From Bacteroidia bacterium (GTDB taxonomy: Bacteria > Bacteroidota > Bacteroidia > Bacteroidales > GWF2-35-48): DNA of 55,217 bases. The stretch is taken from contig JACREX010000227.1 of assembly GCA_016212695.1 (NCBI GenBank), positions 1-55,217 of the forward strand, in the 5' to 3' direction. Under the pieces are notes generated by a model. The model was not told the origin of the DNA, ran no database searches, and saw only the letters and a program-made list of their open reading frames with translations. How positions within the stretch are numbered: position 1 is the stretch's first letter; each line of letters begins with the position of its first letter. Shown here one piece after another: positions 20,301-26,800 of the stretch. The position numbers and the translations under genes were made by a program.

Positions 20301-22304
20301 GTTAAATGTGCCTGAGGCCGTAGGCGTTCCTGTTATCGTTACTACATTGGCTGCCCAGCTGCCTGTTACTCCTGCAGGTAGGCCGGTTACGGTGGCGCCG
20401 GTTGCTCCAGTTGTTGAATAGGTTATATTCGTAATAGCGCTATTTATACAAACTGTCTGGTTGTCCGTCCCTGCGGCTGACGTCAATGTAATGGTATTGG
20501 CCGGATTTACTGTGATGGTGCCGGTTGTTGTGACATTTCCACATCCGCCCGTTAAGGTTATGGTATAGTTAAATGTGCCTGAGGCCGTGGGCGTTCCTGT
20601 TATCGTTACTACATTGGCTGCCCAGCTGCCTGTTACTCCCGCCGGAAGGCCGGTTATGGTGGCGCCGGTTGCTCCAGTTGTTGAATAGGTTATATTCGTA
20701 ATAGCGCTATTGATACAAACCGTCTGGTTGTCCGTCCCTGCGGCTGACGTCAATGTAATGGTATTGTCCGGATTTACGGTTACAATTACATTAAAAGGCG
20801 TACCGTCGCAACCACCGGATGTAGGAGTAACGGTGTATACGACAGTACCCGGAGGACCTATATATGTAAGAGTTTGCACTATTGACGAACCGCTGCCGTC
20901 TGATGCTCCTGTTACGCCGTTTTGTACGACTGTCCATGAAAAAGTCGGGGAGGGAAAAGTGGAACTTAAAGTAATACTTGTGGATTGTCCACTGCATATT
21001 GTTTGCGCATTCGGAGTGGCAGATCCTGTAACTGCAGGAGGATCTGTGATACACCTGCTCGTATTTGCAGAACAACCATACACATCGGATGCAGTAACAG
21101 TATAACAACCTGCAGCAAGTCCTGTTGCAATAGAGTCAGGAATAAAAATTCCGACATTCCAGACATAAGAATATGGAGCAGTACCGCCGCTTGCCCTTGC
21201 TGTCAAAGAACCGTCGCTTAATCCGGCACAGGAAGGATTAGATGCAATGGGTATAGTTACAACAAGACCGGTTGCCGGTTCGGTAATTTGAATACACCGG
21301 TTCCATGAACAGCCATTAGCATCGGCAACAGTTACACAATAAGTAGCGGGCGGCAGATTTGTTCTTGAAGATACAGCGCCAGGGCCACCAATATCATTCC
21401 ATGTATATGTATATGGCAGTGTTCCGCCACTGACATTTATTGTTATTGTGCCATTATTCGCTCCCAGGCAGGTAACATTTGTGCTATCGTAGGTTACAGA
21501 AAGTACAGGCGGTTCAGTAATAGTGTAATAATCATCAAAAGCCTTAGTACAATTATTGGCGTCAGTAACTGTTACAGAATAAGTACCCGGGCAAAGCGTA
21601 TCTATTGCGGCAGTAGTTTCGCCATTACTCCATAAATAATCAACAGGGTATGTTGCGTTATCAATATAAATTATCTCAAGATATCCGTCACATTTACCAC
21701 TACAGGTAACATCCCGAACAGAATCTTCCAGAATAATCATTTCTCCGGGAGCATTAATATTTTTATTCACTGTATTAGTACTCCAATTGCCTGCACCATT
21801 ATTATCTCTTACCCTTACAGAGTATGCGGCTACAGCGCCGCATAAACCGGTTATTGTATAAGGTAAACTGGCGATATTATAATAATCTACTGTTGCCGGC
21901 GGGCCTAATTCCGCCGGACGATATAATCTTATCATAACAGGATATATCGGGGTTCCTGTATTTTCACTTACTGTAATTGTTCCATCGCATAATCCATAAC
22001 ATGTAACATTTGTTGAAGTTGCAGAAATAGTAAATACAGCTTTTGGAAAGCCGTTATCCAAAAAGTCTTCTTCAAAATTAATTATTTTCCCCGTATCTTT
22101 TATTGAAGAATAATTTAGAAAATCTAAAACAGAGAATTTTATTTTTAGGGGATTGTAGCCGGATATATTACTATTTCCAGATGCCCGGCCAACATTACTC
22201 AGTAATATCAGCAACGCAAAATACCAGAAGAAAATATAAGGTTTCATAACCGCGGGTTTTATAAATTTATCAGGTTTTACGCCCTGAAATAAGTTTAGTT
22301 TCAT
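8313..22304 (-). CDS. Giant SprB-repeat surface adhesin with type IX (gliding) C-terminal domain
   Basis: 4,663 residues from the first ATG. A better signal peptide starts at Met20 (22247; MKPYIFFWYFALLILLSNVG), giving 4,644. By eye: four SprB repeats (about 90-420); Ig/PKD-like segments (about 425-510); three near-identical 89-residue repeats (about 510-777); two more Ig-like modules to about 945; a proprotein-convertase P-domain-like module (about 955-1145, with LGDIRMWITCPSGQ and MNGTWTIHVIDD); about 40 further SprB repeats (about 1200-4430; NVTCYGxxDGTI..GGTPPYTYxW..DxxGC); two PKD-like modules (GNDTTICEE..., GPDVTILAG...); and the sorting domain (about 4580-4663; VSPNGDGINDVWTI, VYNRWGELMFYN). 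It should cross the outer membrane by type IX secretion and act in gliding or adhesion. PorP/SprF follows 17 bases downstream. Each SprB unit has two conserved cysteines. Confidence 0.95.
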   Translation of the reverse strand: MKLNLFQGVKPDKFIKPAVMKPYIFFWYFALLILLSNVGRASGNSNISGYNPLKIKFSVLDFLNYSSIKDTGKIINFEEDFLDNGFPKAVFTISATSTNVTCYGLCDGTITVSENTGTPIYPVMIRLYRPAELGPPATVDYYNIASLPYTITGLCGAVAAYSVRVRDNNGAGNWSTNTVNKNINAPGEMIILEDSVRDVTCSGKCDGYLEIIYIDNATYPVDYLWSNGETTAAIDTLCPGTYSVTVTDANNCTKAFDDYYTITEPPVLSVTYDSTNVTCLGANNGTITINVSGGTLPYTYTWNDIGGPGAVSSRTNLPPATYCVTVADANGCSWNRCIQITEPATGLVVTIPIASNPSCAGLSDGSLTARASGGTAPYSYVWNVGIFIPDSIATGLAAGCYTVTASDVYGCSANTSRCITDPPAVTGSATPNAQTICSGQSTSITLSSTFPSPTFSWTVVQNGVTGASDGSGSSIVQTLTYIGPPGTVVYTVTPTSGGCDGTPFNVIVTVNPDNTITLTSAAGTDNQTVCINSAITNITYSTTGATGATITGLPAGVTGSWAANVVTITGTPTASGTFNYTITLTGGCGNVTTTGTITVNPANTITLTSAAGTDNQTVCINSAITNITYSTTGATGATVTGLPAGVTGSWAANVVTITGTPTASGTFNYTITLTGGCGNITKTGAITVILVNTITLTSAAGTDNQTVCINSAITNITYSTTGATGATITGLPAGVTGSWAANVVTITGTPTASGTFNYTITLTGGCGNVTTTGTITVNTNPVATASNNGPVCVGDLLSLTGGPNGMTSYAWTGPNIFVNNTQSPTVSAYATSAMTGVYTLVVTGGTGCTGTTTTTVTVNTKPTATAGNNSPVCIGSTLNLTSSAVPNGLYTYSWSGPNSFVSGSQNPSILNVTAAAAGTYTVIITRNSTGCKDTATTIVTLPPQLIAQISDSIMSCGSFQNQSAGTTFLPDGNGMEFTSSITHTVFAPTTTIQDANDIMVTLNMEHSYLGDIRMWITCPSGQSVYLKGVQQYQPGFEVFLGIPNENDDEINPLNPATNPPGTGWDYNFSSTAAYGSMLQESINHQGQPAWHTLPQGQYKPEQSFNGLIGCPMNGTWTIHVIDDWQIDNGYIFLWRLDILDTSLIPAFYCDGSAMLTISGGTPPYSIHWNSGPSNDTITDLCAGQYCVTVTDANTCTATDCVTITDDMYTINTSTTNPGCNGGSNGTITVTITDGYSPYTITLTGPSTDTTVTTPDTSYTFTGLLTGTYYISVLDLNLCPKQDTLILTNPNAINITSITNSPQIKCHNDTTSITIVANGGTGQLTYHLSPVDSNYTGIFHGMHAGTYNITVHDVPGCYDDSTYTIAEPDTLIINSQSFTNDSCYGECDGTITISASGGTGQLTYWANLSSNITGLFTLLCPNTYTISVKDANLCSATGTPVIISQPSAFTITEAHTNETPCFNSDNGTLTLTATGGTGQITYTITGPVSNTTGLFTGLAEACYTPTITDANHCDTTLSPVCITAPPTITATAVSTNLIKCHDECLAGITITASGGTGQLSYSINGGVSYPSTTGIFNNLCPGTYTLKVKDANGCTVDCVPAAITFINPPELLINTITITPFACSVDTTTITATASGGTGTLYYYINYGPPPLMGPDLDGIFHGVQTGIDTLTVEDFNNCRVDSVFTIAPPTGIHVDTAKTNVLCHGLCTGSATLTVTGGTPGYHYSWSNNGTLDSPTQNNLCAGVYTITVSDHNIPPCSTLVSITITEPDTIILTMDTTSSHCGQSDGSATVTATGGVGGWTYNWAPIVGSSNTLAAIPFGMYFVTVTDGNACQKIDTAVINDIGAPVVTFSNIVNNPCYGQCVGSANAVITQGTPPYDPPVWSGPLGYTFTGNPATNMCAGDYWVTVTDINGCSTMADTAITEGALITLQSFDSTNVTCFGLSDGTISAVATGGTGSLHYDIGGGTQISGNFSNLACGNFTLTVTDDSSCSITRPFTIICPSDITINTQTSTNITCHGFNDGTITVSATGGTGTLYYHFLLDSNITGIFSLLGPGGPYTITVIDSMLCFEISNPFTITEPDTLSYTTTDIQPDCGTPNGSITIHMSGGALGYSFLWFDGSADSTISNLSAGTYTCVVTDANGCSITVYDTLINPGAGTISFEPLHGISCFGDTTASFVIHITGGNPPYTVDWGTLPAHHIHGDTLVYLGPGTYTVSVTDLLSCINIKDTTITGPDSIYIQSATPGNLSCYHSGNGTITAVASGGTGTITYCINTIPLPTCNTTGNFTGLAAGNNYTLTVTDDSLCSNTRSPIVITEPDTLILLTNSFDAHCNQADGKITVMATGGTPAYVFNPGSILTGLTPNIYTVTVTDSHGCTATATDTVQNISPGTVAFVNQANNLCFGDTLGSVTAWLTNAPAPHTYAWTISPDTIIFSTDSAIINLSCGLYTVMATDTNGCIKYSSVEITCPPQIILTIQDTMVTCNGQTNGSITITASGGTPGFTYIVGADTNQTGYFPGLGANIYNITVTDTNGCSVITSDTITQPNPLFLNADITYPTCGDTNGVIALNPAGGTLGYTYHWLPGDSTTISISNLYAGNYSVTLTDTNGCTKDSVVFLSNQNGPLIAFNPVTNLTCFGVCEGTATADVTGDNPPFHYAWSNGDTTATADSLCADTTYYITVTDNLGCTSYNSLSLTQPDSISITTITTPILCYGDLGAISVTANGGTNTFSYSINPPGTSYTTDNIFTGLPANTYTITARDSNHCSNTTSPVVLFQPDSMTLTTVFNNIVCHSDGNASITVTASGGTPSYNYILNGILPPDTIGSYTNLLEGSYFIEVTDSFGCQKTAGPFDVSDPPLLLVSTSGQDPHCLTPDGCAYAAASGGVPPYSYYWQPGGPANDTLCGILAGNYTVDVTDSRGCIKSATESLSDQGTCNIVFSGVTPVLCYNSTTGTACVAYEVGCTSTPQSYLWDNGETTSCATQLPGGINGVTITDALGCQSDTTVNIIAPDSFNVHFTVTDILCHGANTGTISFLVTGGTAPYQFSITGVFGTFYSSSVFTSLAAGTYQLAVRDTHLCTKDIGTVTLTEPSAITLSAPVVTDVACHGGNNGAISITAGNGTPPYQYQISPPFPVPQWTGVFTSLTAGTYTITVEDQNGCTESSAPIIVTEPDSIIVTVTVTDATCGACDGSAIVSATGGTPGYTYLWDISAGGGNDTIAVNLCAGTYPVTVTDSHFCSAIGFAFISSMPNATLTFTETNVTCPGGNDGSVCASITGGVSPYTYLWSNDSTDNCITQLPAGIYFITITDSMGCIKVGSDTITDPYPITLALVDSSDVSCYGGSNGVIHVSASGGTPGYLYTINLTSNNTGDFTGLAAGDHIITVEDTNHCVQSFPAITLGQPLTPLHVITTVDSSACGDSTGVAYAWVSGGSPNYTYLWTPGNQTNYYAWGLAFGLYTVVVTDTNGCTESAQATISDSGPGAVSFTQVQNAGCFGSCDGSATAVLTGATAVSYEWPTLPPYPFVGQTATGLCAGAYPVNVLTSDGCTKSNSVNITQPDSIYLTSLTITNVSCYGSNNGTISATADGGTPYYVHYYQFSIDSITFFANNGQFTGLAPDTMSLWIRDSLGCTRKVTPIIITQPTQIQINYSVIEPDCGMSDGSIFVSPTGGTPFSYGYTYLWDTPPLYDNDTLQNIPSGLYSITVTDSLLCSVDTIIALSDSFPGVLTINPVVNNNCFGECTAWANATVTGATEPVTITWGNGDTGMFADSLCDDVTIHIVDALGCQLNDIVSIYTPTIIQSSNIQTNNLCYNDSNGSFTLTATGGTPGILQGYQYILTGDTNSTGLFDTLASGIYIVTIKDSLGCTQMDTVTITSPPAISTSITSTNTNCNLIPGIGFATVTATGGTPGYDYIWSNIPPDHAATADSLTAGVYFVTVTDINGCIKTDTAFITDNDAGVINFDPVKNVTCYGDSTGWATANITGGIPPYHVAGWDNGDITYTADTLIAGVHWVEIHDTTGCISIDTIIITQPQIIHIEDTLITDATCYQSSDGVINLLVEGGYPSYEYSTDGGSTWGTSSSFTGLAAGDHIIIVRDDSSCVQQLPPISVGQPDDIVLTSTIDSSSCTLSDGSATVTAIGGTSPYYYLWCDSADNQVTPIAINLHAGAYGVTVTDFNGCKDSLQVLLSDEGSPSITFNPVVNNLCFGDALGYITAEASGGLPYSYGYDYLWSNVPPDITTTADNLSAGNYFVSVTDSLGCISLKDTTITQPDSIQVTYSDTAANCHGTHDGSLVFIASGGTPPYLYSIDTLPPSSSGTFTGLGSGAYLITIEDTNGCQKIFDSIMISEPDSIIITLAATDPSCSHNTYDGSMCIDTITGGTSPYSYHWSTDATTLCITSLAGGTYILTVTDQHHCTAILTESILGTVEVDANAGNDTTICEEKTARLHGSGGENYLWYPATGLSSDIVQSPYATPDATIIYYLRASIGICYDMDTVIITVMPIEPIDAGPDVTILAGNSTTLNAVGGQTGTTYLWNPVSGLSSSTTLNPIVDVTNTTLYYLWATSPNGCVSSDSVIVTVIPRIQFAEGVSPNGDGINDVWTIRYHEYYTGIEVSVYNRWGELMFYNKGCTEYWDGKYKGKELPVGTYYYVIVVEEPTGKRVLTGPITIVR
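19975..20776. repeat. Three tandem 267-bp repeats within the adhesin gene
   Basis: Equivalent positions (ATGGTACC at 19981, ATGGCGCC at 20248, ATGGTGCC at 20515) are spaced exactly 267 bp, which is 89 codons. The copies differ at few bases by eye and encode NTITLTSAAGTDNQTVC... through GGCGNVTTTGTITV. They are much more alike than the SprB repeats around them, so duplication or homogenisation is recent. Confidence 0.93.
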
Positions 22305-22327
22305 TAAGAAAATTTATCTATAACCTA

Positions 22328-22335
22328 CAAAAATA
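22328..22335 (-). promoter_or_regulatory. Possible -7 element for the giant adhesin operon
   Basis: Minus strand TATTTTTG matches TAnnTTTG, 24 bases upstream of the first ATG (22304). No -33 TTTG at the expected distance. If real, either the ATG at 22304 or at 22247 can be used. Confidence 0.3.
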
Positions 22336-22590
22336 AAGAAAAAAAGTAAAATTTGAAAAATAAACATACTTATTTATACCTATCGGTTTTTTTAAATAAG
22401 ACGCTGAAATAAATAAAAAGTTGCCAAAGCCTGACGGAATGAGGTATAAAGGTATAGAGGTATAGGGGTATATAGAGTGGGAAGTTTTTTGAAATTTATT
22501 AATTTACAAGTTGTTCACATATTACAAGACTACAAAAAATAAAGAATGGTTGCAGGGGGGAATGGGTGAAAAAACGGATGGGGAATTTTA

Positions 22591-22705
22591 GATTTTGGAT
22601 TTAGGATTTAGGATTTGGGATTTGGAAATTTGATGATGGGGTGATGGGTAGATTGAGGAGGTAGGAAGTCGGATGTTGGAAGTTGGTAGTTGGTAGTCGG
22701 AGGTA
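22591..22705. repeat. Two adjacent heptamer arrays (GGATTTA and GGWAGTT types)
   Basis: GGATTTA, GGATTTA, GGATTTG, GGATTTG followed after about 40 bases by GGAAGTC, GGATGTT, GGAAGTT, GGTAGTT, GGTAGTC. The second family is the one that breaks the phosphatase gene at 541-595. Confidence 0.85.
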
Positions 22706-22784
22706 TTACGGATGACGGATGGGATGCAGGATACAGATACAGGTTGCGGGTTGCGGGTGAAATCTGCAATTTTTAAGTTAAAAT

Positions 22785-22814
22785 TTTGGAATTAAAAATA
22801 AATAAATAATTTTG
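22785..22814 (+). promoter_or_regulatory. Promoter upstream of the 22.8-kb lipoprotein gene
   Basis: TTTG at 22785-22788, an 18-bp spacer, then TAATTTTG at 22807-22814, fitting the Bacteroidota housekeeping pattern (TTTG / TAnnTTTG). The ATG follows 31 bases later. Confidence 0.55.
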
Positions 22815-22844
22815 AAGGCAAATAACATTTTAATTTGAAATAGT

Positions 22845-23681
22845 ATGACAACCCTGATGAGAGTTTTAAAAGAAAGTATAGCGTATGGTTTTATTGTTTC
22901 CGTTTTTATTCTTGCCGGTTGCGGCGGGAATGCGGATAACAAACAGGCGAATGCCATAGACTCGCTGGCAAAGGCCAACCAGCAGGCTGCAGCCGAAGCG
23001 GAGCAAATGATAAAATCGTTTCCGACTCCGTTTGAAATAACACAGATGCTTAATAAAGCGGGCGCAAGCTATATATTGGATCTTTCCAACTCGTGCGATA
23101 ATGCGGAGAAATATTCAACCGCCAAGAGCCGTGCGCTGAACTGGGGAATTTATGGCGCAGACCTTTGCTATGCCGCCACCTACAATAAAAAACAGGAGAC
23201 CACAAATTTCTTGGCCGCCACGCAAAAGTTAGTGGAAAAACTTGAGATATCGAATGCCTTTGATAAATCCGTCAACGACCGGATGAATAAGAATTTTGAC
23301 AAAAAAGATTCGCTGATCAATATGTTTACAAAGCAATTTTCGAATACATACGATATCCTGAATAAATCCGGCAGGTCGAACATCGCCGCCATTTCTATTG
23401 CTAGCGGAACCATTGAAGGCATTTATATTTCGGCACAGCTTGCCGCGTTTGCAAAAGACAATACGGAACTTAAAAAAGTGATTGCAGGCCAGAAGGAAAC
23501 GCTTAAGAAACTTGTTTCTTTACTTAGCCTTTACAAAGATGATAAAGATATCCAGGAAGTGTTTGGAAAAGTAAAAGAAGTTAATGCTATTTTTGAAGGG
23601 GTTAACGAAACGCTTACGGATGACCAGTTGAAAAATCTGTCGGCAAAAGTTGAAAGCATTAGAAATGAATTTGTGAAATAA
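22845..23681 (+). CDS. Lipoprotein of unknown function
   Basis: 278 residues. The N-terminus has a hydrophobic stretch ending in the lipobox ILAGC (FIVSVFILAGCGG), followed by an Asn/Ala/Gln-rich linker and a mostly helical body (SYILDLSNSCDNAEKYS, LNWGIYGADLCYAATYNKK, KKLVSLLSLYKDDKDIQEVF). Probably a helical lipoprotein of the periplasmic leaflet or outer membrane. I do not recognise a characterised family. A good promoter precedes it and a strong terminator (23721-23758) closes the unit, so it appears monocistronic. Confidence 0.8.
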   Translation: MTTLMRVLKESIAYGFIVSVFILAGCGGNADNKQANAIDSLAKANQQAAAEAEQMIKSFPTPFEITQMLNKAGASYILDLSNSCDNAEKYSTAKSRALNWGIYGADLCYAATYNKKQETTNFLAATQKLVEKLEISNAFDKSVNDRMNKNFDKKDSLINMFTKQFSNTYDILNKSGRSNIAAISIASGTIEGIYISAQLAAFAKDNTELKKVIAGQKETLKKLVSLLSLYKDDKDIQEVFGKVKEVNAIFEGVNETLTDDQLKNLSAKVESIRNEFVK

Positions 23682-23720
23682 GACCGGCGTGTAACGGGTA
23701 GCGGAGGAATTGAGATCAAA

Positions 23721-23758
23721 ACAAAAACCCTGTGAAAAGCCGCAGGGTTTTTGTTTTA
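23721..23758 (+). terminator. Rho-independent terminator after the lipoprotein gene
   Basis: Perfect 10-bp stem AAAAACCCTG (23723-23732) and CAGGGTTTTT (23743-23752), 10-base loop, then GTTTT. It lies 40 bases after the stop at 23681. Confidence 0.85.
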
Positions 23759-23785
23759 TACTAAAAGCGGGATAAAAGTACATAT

Positions 23786-23869
23786 AGTAATCGGTGTTCG
23801 GTTCCCGATAGTTATCGGGACGGTAATCGGTGGTTCCTACTGATTACCGATTACTGTTTACTGATTACT
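23786..23869. repeat. GGTAATC-family repeat element with hairpins
   Basis: Contains CCCGATA-GT-TATCGGG (23804-23819) and arms CGGTAATC (23821-23828) / GATTACCG (23842-23849) with more GATTACT words to 23869. The same family forms the element at 37535-37650. It ends about 20 bases before the ABC fusion gene. Confidence 0.8.
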
Positions 23870-23887
23870 AAAAGTAAATCAACAGCT

Positions 23888-26800
23888 ATGAGTGAGAAAA
23901 TATTGAATGCACTGATACGCTTGTTTGCACTGGTGTATGACGTAACCGGCGCAGAGGGAGAAAATTCGGGCAGGAGCCTTGTGGAATCGTTTCTTAAAAG
24001 ACAATTAAATAATGAGATGGTTGAGCATAACTTAGAATTGTTTGACGATTATGTAACCGCCTATCACGGGGGAATTGACGAGAAGGAAGGGAAGAAAGTA
24101 AAGAAACGCGCATCGCTGAATGCCATGAAAATACTCTCGATCTGCGAACAGATAAACGAGGAACTTCAGAAAGAACAGAAAGTTCTGGTGATGTTTCAAC
24201 TGCTGGAATTTATCAGCTTTGGAAAAATTCCTACTGCACAGGAAATGGAATTTACGGAAACCGTTGCCGATGCGTTTAAAATAGATGAAGCAGAATTTAA
24301 AAACTGCCGTTTATTTGTTTTAAATAAAGTGGAAAACGCCCCGAAAACAGGGGATATCCTGATTATTGACAACAGCATTATTTTTCCGGGTGCGCCGCAA
24401 AAACATATTTTCTGCGACAACCTTGATGATAAGATCGCTGTTTTCCGGGTCAAAAGCACGAACACGTATTTTTTAAAATATTCGGGCAACGACGATCTGT
24501 GTCTAAACGGGCAAAGCATTTTACCCGGCAGGGTGAATACGCTCGACAAGGGTTCGTCCATACGGAGCTCAAAAATATCGCCTGTGTATTACAGCGATAT
24601 TGCCGGGAAATTTCTTGAAACACAAACAAAATTCAAGGTTGTACTGAATGCGGAAGATGTGATTTTTAAATTCAAAAACAGCGAGAACGGGATACAGAAA
24701 TTCAATTTTTCAGAAGAATCGGGGCAGCTTGTCGGGATCATGGGCGGCAGCGGCGTAGGGAAGTCCACGCTCCTGAACGTATTGAACGGGAACCTGAAAC
24801 CGCAGAGCGGTAAAATCACAATCAATGGATTTGATATCTATAAAGATGAAAAGAGCGTAAAGGGAATCATCGGTTTTATCCCGCAGGACGATTTGCTTAT
24901 CGAGGAACTTTCGGTATATCAAAACCTGTATTACTGCGCTAAACTGTGCTTTGATAATTTACCCGAGGAAAAAATTGCGGAATGTGTTGACCGGGCGCTG
25001 AAAGACTTAGACCTTTACATGATCAAAGACCTTACCGTAGGCAGCCCGCTGAATAAATTCATAAGCGGAGGCCAGCGCAAACGGTTGAATATAGCTCTTG
25101 AACTCATCCGCGAACCCTACGTGCTTTTTGTTGACGAGCCCACTTCAGGCCTTTCGTCAATGGATTCGGACATGGTTATGGACCTGCTGAAAGAACAGAC
25201 GCTGAAAGGGAAATTAGTAATCGTAAATATTCACCAGCCCTCGTCGGATATTTACAAGATGTTCGACAAACTAATTTTCATGGATAAGGGCGGGTATCCC
25301 ATATATTACGGAAATCCCTCGGATGCGGTTATTTATTTTAAAACCATCATCAATCATATCAATGCAAGCGAAAGCCACTGCGTCAAGTGCGGCAACGTGA
25401 ACCCCGAACAGGCGCTTCAGATCATAGAATCGAAGGTAGTGGATGAATATGGTAAACTAACCAAAAACAGGAAGGTATCGCCCAAAGAATGGTACGGTCT
25501 TTTTACAAACAATATAGTTCCTAAATTAAAAAAGAGGGTTTCTGAAAATGCATTACCCAAAAATGATTTTAAAATTCCGGGCCTGCTAAAGCAGTTGAAA
25601 ATTTTTATAACGAGAGACGTGTTGTCGAAGATCACGAACAAACAGTACCTGTTCATCAGCCTGCTCGAAGCCCCTGTTCTTGCAGCGATCCTTGCCTTTG
25701 TTACCCGCTATGTCAAAACGGAAAAAACGGGAAGTTCGTACCATTTCTGCGATAACGACAACCTGATGGCATATATTTTTATGAGCGTGGTTGTGGCGCT
25801 GTTCCTCGGGCTTTCCGTGAGCGCAGAAGAAATAATCAAAGACCGGAAAATCAGGCAGCGTGAAGTTTTTCTCGACCTGAGCCGGTTCAGCTACCTGAAT
25901 TCAAAGATCATTATCCTGTTTGTGTTATCTGCCATTCAAACCCTATCATTTGTCCTTGTCGGCAATACAATTTTCGGGATAAAAGGAATGACGCTGAATT
26001 ACTGGCTGGCGCTTTTCACCGCGTCGTGCCTTGCAAATATGGCGGGGCTTACCGTGTCGTCTGCATTTAATTCCGTGATCACGGTGTATATCCTGATACC
26101 GTTTATTCTTGTGCCGCAGCTCATATTCAGCGGGGTGATCGTTAAATTCGAACGGCTCAACAACTGCTTAAGTTCGTATCATTATACGCCGGTAATCGGC
26201 GATCTTATGACCTCGCGATGGGCTTTTGAGGCGATTGCGGTACAGCAATTCCGGAATAACCGCTTCCAAAAGATTTTTTTTGAATTAGACCGCGAGATGA
26301 GCAACAACGGGTATATATCTAACTTTGTGATACCAGCCCTGGAAAATACATTAAACGCAATAGAAAGAGATATTTCATTGAATAAAAAGATCACCAAATC
26401 TACGGATGATTTTTTATTGCTTACAAATGAAATCAAACATCTTGAGGTTTTATCGAAAATAAATTTTGCACAGGCCGCTTCTTTGAATCCGGCGGCATTT
26501 GGCCTGCAGGATATTGAAAAAACCAGGGAGTATCTGAAGAATGCGCAGAAGGTTTACGGGGCAAAATACAATGCAGCCAATACCTTACGCGATAAGGCAT
26601 ACAACGATCTTGTCAAAACAATGGGAAGCGCAGAAAATGTGGAAAAACTAAGACAGGAAAACCATAACAACAGCCTGGCAGAACTTGTCCAGAACAGCCT
26701 TGAACTAGAGAAGATACGGGTTGCAAACAATCATTTTGTAAGGATCAAAGATCCGGTGTATCAATACCCGGAAAACCGTCACGGGCGGGCGCAACTGTAT

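Larger units (their letters stand above)
22305..22844. other. 540-bp intergenic region packed with heptamer repeats
   Basis: Divergent gap between the giant adhesin (minus) and a lipoprotein (plus). No gene is visible. It contains GGTATA-type units (22441-22476), GGATTTA/GGATTTG heptamers (22591-22626), GGAAGTT/GGTAGTT/GGTAGTC heptamers (about 22663-22705), looser GGATGAC-type units (22706-22735) and two GGTTGCG units (22742-22758), then a plus-strand promoter. Open frames here are shadows of the repeats. Confidence 0.85.

Noticed and set aside
8919..21221. Many open frames on the plus strand and in other minus frames inside the giant adhesin
   Set aside because: They have no family features, change with the repeat period and are shadows of the low-stop, repetitive adhesin frame.
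22591..22705. CRISPR-like short repeats
   Set aside because: Units are 7 bp with no unique spacers and no cas genes nearby; these are tandem heptamers.
22778..22978. Minus-strand frame across the lipoprotein start
   Set aside because: It is antisense to the promoter and signal sequence of a well-supported lipoprotein gene and resembles nothing.
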